From positions 1 to 20,719 of the forward strand of contig JALUWH010000036.1 of assembly GCA_027019685.1 (NCBI GenBank): a stretch of DNA of 20,719 bases, in the 5' to 3' direction. This stretch comes from Ghiorsea sp. (GTDB lineage Bacteria; Pseudomonadota; Zetaproteobacteria; Mariprofundales; Mariprofundaceae). Below are positions 14,758 to 20,719 of the stretch, piece after piece; within the stretch, counting starts at the first letter, position 1; each line of letters begins with the position of its first letter. The notes beneath the pieces were generated by a model. The model did no database searches. It was not told the origin of the DNA and worked only from the letters and a program-made list of their open reading frames with translations. The position numbers and the translations under genes are program-made.

Positions 14758-16401
14758 TTACAAAACGATCAACATCAATAACAATATGCTTAAAAGTCCA
14801 ATAACCATCATATAGTTTCGATCAGGGTGCCTGCGAATCACAATTTTCATAGCAATCAATAATGGAATAGCCTGTAAACAAGATGTTTTTGCAGCAAGCA
14901 TAATTTCTTCGGATACATCAAGCACGGGTAAAAGCGTAAAGGGTACAAACCATGATAAAAAGATAAGGATGATCTCCAAACCCGAAGTTAAGAAAACTTC
15001 ATTATGTCCTTTAAATATAATTTTAAACATAGACCAAACTGATAAAACAACCACAAAAGCCAATACATACCAAGAAAATTCAAAGTCTTGGTAGGATGCA
15101 ACATTCCATACATATAAAATGGTTACACCTGTAAGATAAAACAAGCCATACACGATATTTAGACGCTCATGATGCTCTTTCCATGGGTATGCCACCAAAA
15201 GCAACACCAAAACACCCAGAATTAAATTTTTTGTTGTCTCTGGTGCCGCTTCAACAAAAGGCAAAGGGAAAAACAAACCTAATATAATTGCAAACCTTAA
15301 CCCTCTAATACTTTTCCCCATGATAGAGGCAAGGTAGTTAGCCTGACGACTTTGAACTATTGAATATTTACTTACATTAAAACTAGCGACTTCACATACA
15401 CCAAGTATACCATACAAGATAAAACATGAACCCAAACCTGCCAAAAGTTGAATCCATTCAGGCTGAGTATGAAGACTGAGTGCCAACAAACCAAAAAGAA
15501 AGGCAAGCGTATAAATAATGGTTACAACCGCCGAATGCGAAAAACCCAAAGCCAACAAACGGTGGTGCAGGTGTGTTTTGTCAGCAGATACTGGGCTTTT
15601 ACCCTGAAGCATACGACGTGTCATGACCAAAAGCGTATCTGAAACGGGAAGCGCAAGAATAACCGCAACAGCAATCGGCGGCACGGATATTTCACCTTCA
15701 AAACCAACCAAGAAAATAAGTGCCGATGCCATGAAAAAACCTAAAGTTAGGCTACCAGTATCACCCATAAAAAGTTTAGCTGGGTAAGTATTAAATTTCA
15801 GAAACCCAAAAGTGGCTCCCACAAAGGCAATAATAATAAATAACAAGCCCCAGTTGTGGCTCTGTAATGCAAATATACCCATAAACAAAGCTGCAATAAT
15901 TGTAACACCTGCAGCCAAACCATCCAGACCATCCGATAGATTAAAAGCATTAATGATGCCTACCATACAAAACAAACTTGCTAAAAATGCAACCGTTGGC
16001 GGAAAGTCAATCGCACCAAAACCAAGCACATTACCCAGCGTATCTAAAGTTAAACCCGAAAAAAGCAGAAAGACTACACAAGCTACAACTTGACCAGCCA
16101 TCTTTTTTGCAGGGCTGATACCATATAAGTCATCCAAAACACCTGTTGCAACAATGATAACTACACCCAATAAGAAGCCAACTAGCGTTTGGTTTAATTC
16201 TACAAATAAAACCAATGAAACAACCACTGCCACCGCCATGCCAAGCCCACCCATGCGCGGCATAATGCGAACATGTACACTTCTATCTCCAGGTGTATCC
16301 ATGGCACCAATCTTTTGCGCAAAAGAAATGGTTGCAGGCGTTAAAAACAATGACAAAAGTAATGCTGTAAAAAACAGCAGCCCTAAATCTTCAAATAACA
16401 A
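14758..16401 (-). CDS. WecA/TagO-type undecaprenyl-phosphate sugar-1-phosphate transferase, long form
   Basis: The first 350 residues form a polytopic MraY/WecA-family enzyme with GVLDDLYGISP (Asp90, Asp91), NAFNLSDGLDG (151-161), MGDTGS (212-217) and HLHHRLL (277-283), the catalytic and substrate motifs of enzymes that attach HexNAc-1-phosphate to undecaprenyl phosphate. About 180 further residues add several more transmembrane segments, against a usual family length of about 350. The start is a TTG at 16401, needed to include the first membrane helix; no later ATG would keep it. It follows the DUF1972-type transferase by 34 bases, so they are probably one operon. WecA, a relative, or a pathway-specific version cannot be separated here. 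Confidence 0.85.
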   Translation of the reverse strand: MLFEDLGLLFFTALLLSLFLTPATISFAQKIGAMDTPGDRSVHVRIMPRMGGLGMAVAVVVSLVLFVELNQTLVGFLLGVVIIVATGVLDDLYGISPAKKMAGQVVACVVFLLFSGLTLDTLGNVLGFGAIDFPPTVAFLASLFCMVGIINAFNLSDGLDGLAAGVTIIAALFMGIFALQSHNWGLLFIIIAFVGATFGFLKFNTYPAKLFMGDTGSLTLGFFMASALIFLVGFEGEISVPPIAVAVILALPVSDTLLVMTRRMLQGKSPVSADKTHLHHRLLALGFSHSAVVTIIYTLAFLFGLLALSLHTQPEWIQLLAGLGSCFILYGILGVCEVASFNVSKYSIVQSRQANYLASIMGKSIRGLRFAIILGLFFPLPFVEAAPETTKNLILGVLVLLLVAYPWKEHHERLNIVYGLFYLTGVTILYVWNVASYQDFEFSWYVLAFVVVLSVWSMFKIIFKGHNEVFLTSGLEIILIFLSWFVPFTLLPVLDVSEEIMLAAKTSCLQAIPLLIAMKIVIRRHPDRNYMMVIGLLSILLLMLIVL

Positions 16402-16435
16402 TTCCTTTTGTCCTCTCTCTCCAAATATTTACGGC

Positions 16436-17509
16436 TTATTTTAATAAGGAAAAATATAACCCCGCCACAATTCCCCAAGTATAACGTCTTTGTGCAATAG
16501 CAGCCATCATTTCTCCACTGTTACTCGGATACTTTTGCGTTAAAGCTTGCAACAAGTCATGAACATCGGAAAAGTATATTGCCTTATCCTCTGTCGTAAA
16601 ACGGTTGAAATTGCAATCATAAGCAAAGACGGGAATACCAAAGTGCATAGCTTCTACCAGGGAAGGATTGGTTCCTCCTGCTGAATGACCATGCACATAA
16701 ATGTTTGCCTGCGAACGCAAGGTATTTAATTTACCTAAATCATAAATTGGGTTTAGTAGATGAATATGGTCAACGCCAACATACTGTACTCTAAGATTTC
16801 TTCCGTATTCACTACTGTCCCAATTCCCTACAATCACCAAAGGTAAGTCAGTTTGCGCAGCAAAAGCTTCAATAATCATGTGAACATTATTTTCAGGCTC
16901 AATACGGCACACCGAAAATGCATAAATACTTGGCAGCTTCAATTCATCAACGGGCACTGCTTCAACACCTAATGCATGATCACCACCATAAGCAATCACA
17001 TGAGCATCCACACCATAAGTTTCTTTTATATACTCTGCAATCGCGCCATTATCTGCAATCACTTCATGCGAAAAGCGCACCGCAACTTTCTCGGAAAATT
17101 TTAAAAACCATTTGGCTAAGCCTTTCCATTTTTGCCTACGCCATTCGATGCCATCAATATTGGTCACAATCTTGGCAGACGAGAGCAAGCGCACCACAGG
17201 CAACATCGTTGCCCCCGAAACACCAAGTAATAGAATCACATCTGCTCGCCACATAGCAAGCAATAAAGAAATCCAATCGTATACAATGCTTTGTGCACCA
17301 TTGGCTTGAAGTGGGATATATTTCAAATGAGCAGATAAATATACTGGTTTTTGTTCATCATAACTTTTACTACTGCAATATACGGTCACATCATAAGGCA
17401 ACGCATTAGCATCATGATACCGCACCAAGTTTTCTACCAGTGTTTCAAACCCACCATAATTGGCAGGCACACCAACTGTACCAATAATCGCTACTTTTTT
17501 ATTTTGCAT
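16436..17509 (-). CDS. Glycosyltransferase with DUF1972-type N-terminus
   Basis: The 357-residue protein begins KVAIIGTVGVPANYGGFETL, the signature of DUF1972/rhamnosyltransferase-like GT4 enzymes, and has a GT-B C-terminal half with NPIYDLGKLNTLRSQANIYVHGHSAGGTNPSLVEAM, in which the Glu of SLVEAM is the usual nucleotide-sugar contact. Such enzymes add a sugar (often rhamnose or glucose) to the lipid-linked repeat unit on the cytoplasmic side. The ATG at 17509 is preceded by AAAGGA at about nine bases. It lies 24 bases after vapC in the same direction, so it may be read from the vapBC promoter. Substrate not determinable. Confidence 0.85.
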   Translation of the reverse strand: MQNKKVAIIGTVGVPANYGGFETLVENLVRYHDANALPYDVTVYCSSKSYDEQKPVYLSAHLKYIPLQANGAQSIVYDWISLLLAMWRADVILLLGVSGATMLPVVRLLSSAKIVTNIDGIEWRRQKWKGLAKWFLKFSEKVAVRFSHEVIADNGAIAEYIKETYGVDAHVIAYGGDHALGVEAVPVDELKLPSIYAFSVCRIEPENNVHMIIEAFAAQTDLPLVIVGNWDSSEYGRNLRVQYVGVDHIHLLNPIYDLGKLNTLRSQANIYVHGHSAGGTNPSLVEAMHFGIPVFAYDCNFNRFTTEDKAIYFSDVHDLLQALTQKYPSNSGEMMAAIAQRRYTWGIVAGLYFSLLK

Positions 17510-17533
17510 TAGGAGGAATCCTTTAAGATATTC

Positions 17534-17929
17534 TTATGTTAGCAATTGAAACAAACGATAGCTAGATGCTTTTTTATCAAAAGTTACCGTATATTCACAA
17601 CCTGATGCCTGATTCAGGTGAGCAATCAGGTAATCCGAAAAATCAGCATTGCCTAGTACAAAAGCACGAAGGGCTAATAAACACTGCTCTTGTTGCTCAA
17701 CGACAAGGTCAGCAGCCAGCAAAATACGTTGTAATACATCTTGAACAATTGCTTTTTCATAGCCATAAGCACGAGAAAGAACCCATACTGTTTCACAAAG
17801 TACGATAGCACTTATCCACCCAGGCTTTTCTATACTGCAAGCTTCTAGTGCTTCTGTAGCAGAAGCAGCCTGTAACTCATCATCTTGTACGATATAACGA
17901 ACAAGCACATTTGTATCAATCCCAATCAT
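17534..17929 (-). CDS. vapC: VapC-type PIN-domain toxin
   Basis: The 131-residue protein is a PIN-domain ribonuclease: the acidic residues are Asp5 (MIGIDTNVLVRY), Glu46 (CETVWVL), Asp96/Asp99 (NADFSDYL) and Asp118 (TFDKKA). VapC toxins cut tRNA or rRNA and are held inactive by VapB. The ATG at 17929 overlaps the antitoxin stop by four bases, with AGGCGGG directly upstream. All catalytic residues are intact and length is normal, so it is probably functional. It sits inside a run of polysaccharide genes in the same orientation. Confidence 0.88.
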   Translation of the reverse strand: MIGIDTNVLVRYIVQDDELQAASATEALEACSIEKPGWISAIVLCETVWVLSRAYGYEKAIVQDVLQRILLAADLVVEQQEQCLLALRAFVLGNADFSDYLIAHLNQASGCEYTVTFDKKASSYRLFQLLT

Positions 17930-18153
17930 CCCGCCTGCTCGCGAATAACCCGATCCATTTCGTCCAAACTGACAACTCTATCAGGCTTAGCAACCATACC
18001 TTTCAAATCCTTTACAGAACCACCAATAGGAATAATCTCCACACTGTTTTGATGCAATATAAACTCAAGCTTATCTCCTGTTTTAAGGTGTAGCTTGCTT
18101 CTAACCATCTTTGGGATGGTCACTTGCCCTTTACTTGTTATAGTCACGCTCAT
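17926..18153 (-). CDS. vapB: AbrB/MazE-fold antitoxin (VapB type)
   Basis: The 75-residue protein has an AbrB/SpoVT-type swapped-hairpin DNA-binding domain (VTITSKGQVTIPKMVRSKL) and a short acidic C-terminus that should bind the toxin. The ATG at 18153 has AAGGAG six bases upstream, a strong ribosome-binding site. It is the first gene of the pair and overlaps vapC by ATGA. It likely represses its own promoter at 18178-18205. Confidence 0.88.
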   Translation of the reverse strand: MSVTITSKGQVTIPKMVRSKLHLKTGDKLEFILHQNSVEIIPIGGSVKDLKGMVAKPDRVVSLDEMDRVIREQAG

Positions 18154-18159
18154 ACCAGA

Positions 18160-18205
18160 CTCCTTACCTTTCTCCTTACTTTAGGAGAGCGCTGAAATAT
18201 GTCAA
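18160..18205 (-). promoter_or_regulatory. vapBC promoter and operator
   Basis: On the minus strand a perfect TTGACA (18205-18200), a 16-base spacer and TAAAGT (18183-18178) form the promoter. CTCCT-N6-AGGAG (18172-18187) overlaps the -10 box, and the octamer CTCCTTAC repeats at 18160-18167 and 18172-18179, twelve bases apart. These are good candidates for the VapB-VapC binding site. Confidence 0.6.
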
Positions 18206-18287
18206 GAGAGCAAAAGTAAACGCTCTACATCAATAGCATCACCAGGTGAGGTCTTCCACCCCATTGATTTCACTAATTACGACTTTC

Positions 18288-19301
18288 TTATTTTGTATCG
18301 GGAAAATCCTTTAAGAAAGTTTTGCCAGAAACTTTGATGATATTATTCACAATATCCCATTCCTTCCGTTGAACATGAAACCATGTCGTTGCAATCATGC
18401 CTTCTGCACCATGATGTGCTGCGTAATAACTAAAATTTTGTATTGTTTTTTCTTTTTTCCATGTAGCGCCTAGCACTCGAAAACCATCATTTTTAAACGC
18501 TGAAACCGTTGGAAAATCTCTTTGTTTATCGTTATAATGCCAATCACATATAAGAATATCCCTAGGTATTTTTTTACGTAGCGTTGCCCCATAACTTTCA
18601 TTCAGATCATGTAAAGCGCCACTTTTTCTCATTGATGGAAATTCACCTTGTGAAATCAGCATATCTCCCCACATCCATGTTTCTACCCCTTTAGAATGGA
18701 GGTGTTCATGAATATACACTACGCTTTTCAAGAATAAATTTGCTGGCAATTGTCTCTCATCAGACTTCAATAAGCCCTTTACATAATGCCGTTTGCTCCA
18801 CCCCACCACTTCATCATGACCAATATGTATAGCTTGGGGATGAAGAAGTGCGATTACCTCGTCTATAATTGGAAACACCTTTTGATAAACTTCAGGTTTC
18901 CGAGGATCATAAGTTTTACTATTATACATTAAATTTGGAAAATTCTTTTGGAACAAAACATTAGCGTGACTTAATAATTTTAATTCCGGCACAACTTGCA
19001 TGTTTTTCTCACGAATATATTGGACTACAGCAAGCAAATCCTTTGAGCTCCAAGCCTTTGAACCATCCACCCAAGGCATCGACTTCAACTTGGTGCTACC
19101 CCGCCATGCAATGCCAAGAATAATCGTGTTAAACTTCTCTTTACTTGCTATGTCAACAAGCTTCATTACATCCGCAGGTGATACAGCCCTTGTCACAAGG
19201 TGAAGAGCACGAATTGGCTTTTTCACATATACAGCAGCCTCTGAACTATATCCCGCACAAAAAAATCCAATAGCAATTACAATAACCCTAAATATTTTCA
19301 T
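18288..19301 (-). CDS. Secreted GH20-like beta-hexosaminidase domain protein
   Basis: The 337-residue protein has a signal peptide (MKIFRVIVIAIGFFCAGYSS, cleaved near SEAA) and a single TIM-barrel-like domain with family-20 landmarks: VVPELKLLSHA, and HIGHDEV at about 159-165, in which Asp-Glu is the catalytic pair of GH20 enzymes; WMWGDML and ATTWFH are later barrel strands. GH20 enzymes release GlcNAc or GalNAc; the short single-domain form recalls dispersin B, which cuts poly-GlcNAc matrix. A role in trimming or releasing the polymer made by this locus is inferred. The start at the ATG at 19301 overlaps the upstream transferase by 14 bases; a TTG at 19325 would add eight residues before the signal peptide. 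Confidence 0.75.
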   Translation of the reverse strand: MKIFRVIVIAIGFFCAGYSSEAAVYVKKPIRALHLVTRAVSPADVMKLVDIASKEKFNTIILGIAWRGSTKLKSMPWVDGSKAWSSKDLLAVVQYIREKNMQVVPELKLLSHANVLFQKNFPNLMYNSKTYDPRKPEVYQKVFPIIDEVIALLHPQAIHIGHDEVVGWSKRHYVKGLLKSDERQLPANLFLKSVVYIHEHLHSKGVETWMWGDMLISQGEFPSMRKSGALHDLNESYGATLRKKIPRDILICDWHYNDKQRDFPTVSAFKNDGFRVLGATWKKEKTIQNFSYYAAHHGAEGMIATTWFHVQRKEWDIVNNIIKVSGKTFLKDFPDTK

Positions 19302-20457
19302 AAAGCTTCTTTGTTTTTTTTCCAATTTCTACCCACGAATAGTGTCCTTTCATATCACTTAGTGCCTTAATTGTGACGACATCACACTCTTCCATATCCT
19401 GAAGAATCATATTTATTTTTCCAGACAGAGATTTAGGATCGTTTTGTTTAAAAACAAAACCATTTTCTTTATCTCTTACAACTTCAAGCATACCCGCTAA
19501 ATCCGAAACTAATACAGGCTTTTCATAACTCATACTTAAAAGTACAACACCGCTCTGATAAATTCTACGATACGGCAATACCACCAAATCACATGCCGCA
19601 TAAAATAATGGTACTTCTTCATCCTTGATAAATCGGATATGTGTCGAGCAGGCATGACTAATATTTAAACTTGTCATCATATTCTCATATTTCGAGAAAT
19701 CTGACTTCCACGGTCGTCCTGCAATTAAAAGTATCGTATTAGGGTGTTCTTTTAAGACCTCAGGCATCGCTTCAAGCAATATGTCCAAACCTTTTACATC
19801 TTTTATTTGACCAAAAAATAAAAGAACTTGTACGGCTTTGGGTAGTCCCAACTCTTTTCTAGCCTGATCTTGCTCAGGCATATCACCAAGCATATGAAGA
19901 TAGTTTCCATGAGGAATGACCGCAATTTTCCCGCTAGGTAAACCTAATTTTTCTATCAGCTCACTTTTACTAATCTGATTGTGTGCCACGACTCCATCAG
20001 CAATGCGATAAACCCATCGCGAAAGTCTAGGAACAGATAGGCTTTCAACAAATGACTCCACATCGTGCGCTGTAATCACTACTTTACGAAAACAGAGTTT
20101 TGCCAGGGCAACATTAAATGCTTCTAAAATACCTACGTGAAAAAAATGAAAGTGGCAGACTTTCCGCTGTTCAGCGACAGCAGCAGCAATAGCCTTGATA
20201 CTTCCCCAAACAAAGCGCAGGCCTCTTTTCCAAGCTACATCCTTGCCGTACACCCCTTTATAACTGTGAACAACCTTAAACCCTTCCTTACTCACAGCCT
20301 CTGTTTCATCGCATGTATGCAAGGCAACATCCACACCCGAGGCAGCCAACCCTTCACTCAACCCAAAATCATAATAGTCCATGCCACCATGACCACCCAC
20401 AGGCTCTATGATGGCAACTTTAAGCTTCTCACCTACTGCATTTTGATTCACTTCCAT
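19288..20457 (-). CDS. Glycosyltransferase family 4-like protein
   Basis: The 389-residue protein has a GT-B fold pattern: an N-terminal domain with KVAIIEPVGGHGGMDYYDFGL and HFHFFHVGI, then AHDVESF and a C-terminal nucleotide-sugar domain starting at LLFFGQIKDVKGLDILLEA and containing FIKDEEVPLFYAACDLVVLPYRRIYQSGV. It resembles GT4 enzymes that extend lipid-linked glycans in the cytoplasm. The usual Glu of the E-x7-E motif is replaced in QSGVVLLSMSYEKP, a feature seen in some GT4 subgroups. The ATG at 20457 overlaps the upstream gene by 10 bases and the hydrolase follows with overlap, so these three are one transcription unit. Substrate unknown. Confidence 0.85.
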   Translation of the reverse strand: MEVNQNAVGEKLKVAIIEPVGGHGGMDYYDFGLSEGLAASGVDVALHTCDETEAVSKEGFKVVHSYKGVYGKDVAWKRGLRFVWGSIKAIAAAVAEQRKVCHFHFFHVGILEAFNVALAKLCFRKVVITAHDVESFVESLSVPRLSRWVYRIADGVVAHNQISKSELIEKLGLPSGKIAVIPHGNYLHMLGDMPEQDQARKELGLPKAVQVLLFFGQIKDVKGLDILLEAMPEVLKEHPNTILLIAGRPWKSDFSKYENMMTSLNISHACSTHIRFIKDEEVPLFYAACDLVVLPYRRIYQSGVVLLSMSYEKPVLVSDLAGMLEVVRDKENGFVFKQNDPKSLSGKINMILQDMEECDVVTIKALSDMKGHYSWVEIGKKTKKLYENI

Positions 20458-20719
20458 GCTGACAAATCTCTATCAATCAACTTCTCCAATTTTTCAATAT
20501 CTCCAAGGTATAGCTCTTGCAATTTGCGCTTGGTTTCAGGTGGTAATACAGGCTTAGGTTTATTATCAAAGACAAAACCTTTCATTATATTTTTTAATTT
20601 ATCAGGAACTATATTCCTCACCAATACCCGCATAAAATTCGATGTATATAAGTTTCCTATCATATTCTTTTTAGGCATAGAAAATGTATTATGCTGACGA
20701 GCCATATCTGGTCGATAAG
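20448..20719 (-). CDS. C-terminal part of a probable sulfotransferase (5' end off window)
   Basis: The frame is open to the right edge, so the first 85 or so residues from an internal ATG at 20705 are only the tail of a larger protein. The sequence ends LPPETKRKLQELYLGDIEKL followed by EKLIDRDLSAWK, a pattern typical of the C-terminus of bacterial heparan-sulfate-type sulfotransferases (L-x-x-y-x-x-D-I-x-x-L-E-x-L-I-x-R-D-L-S-x-W). If correct it would add sulfate to the glycan, using PAPS. The PAPS-binding loops lie outside the window, so this remains a tail-based call. It overlaps the next transferase by 10 bases. Confidence 0.6.
   Translation of the reverse strand, partial: YRPDMARQHNTFSMPKKNMIGNLYTSNFMRVLVRNIVPDKLKNIMKGFVFDNKPKPVLPPETKRKLQELYLGDIEKLEKLIDRDLSAWK

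Noticed and set aside
18226..18287. Hairpin-like sequence between the GH20 gene and the vapBC promoter
   Set aside because: Only four-base arms can be formed and no T run follows, so it is not a supported terminator.
20137..20697. Plus-strand open frame of 186 codons
   Set aside because: It lies antisense to two well-supported overlapping genes, has no family-like motifs and no start signal.

Overview
The window looks like a chromosomal stretch of a Gram-negative proteobacterium. It carries a complete-looking Mla (MCE-type) phospholipid-transport operon, which only makes sense in a cell with an outer membrane, and an envelope or exopolysaccharide locus using undecaprenyl phosphate. Base composition is moderately AT-rich. 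I cannot name the genus; an aquatic gamma- or zetaproteobacterium would fit, but nothing here proves it.

Layout. (1) 1-5745, minus strand: mlaF-mlaE-mlaD-mlaC, followed by a very large AsmA/YhdP-like protein that runs off the left edge. (2) 5820-11810: a tRNA-Arg(CCG) locus with accreted DNA. Two intact tRNA-Arg genes (5845-5921, 7527-7603), a 3' tRNA fragment (9468-9513) and a 15-bp tRNA 3'-end remnant (11795-11809) lie in the same orientation. They bound three segments whose cargo is all on the minus strand: a Fic protein with a C-terminal winged-helix region and a cluster of palindromic operators; a HipB-HipA pair with its own promoter/operator; and a 5'-truncated secreted beta-propeller/nidogen-like protein followed by a small broken ORF. 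No integrase is visible. (3) 11838-20719, minus strand: a polysaccharide locus with a WcaJ-type phosphoglycosyltransferase, galE, a long WecA-type phosphoglycosyltransferase, a DUF1972-type glycosyltransferase, an inserted VapB-VapC pair, a secreted GH20-like hydrolase, a GT4-type glycosyltransferase and the C-terminal end of a probable sulfotransferase. A decayed IS3-type orfA fragment may sit in the 540-bp gap between galE and the WecA-type gene.

How it fits together. The left block moves phospholipids between the membranes. The right block starts glycan repeat units on undecaprenyl phosphate, supplies UDP-galactose-type sugars, extends and possibly sulfates the chain, and encodes a hydrolase that may trim a GlcNAc-containing matrix. 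The middle block looks like a tRNA-anchored insertion hot spot that has collected small toxin/regulator modules. This tandem arrangement, with tRNA 3' ends as the shared boundaries, is the most unusual structure in the window.
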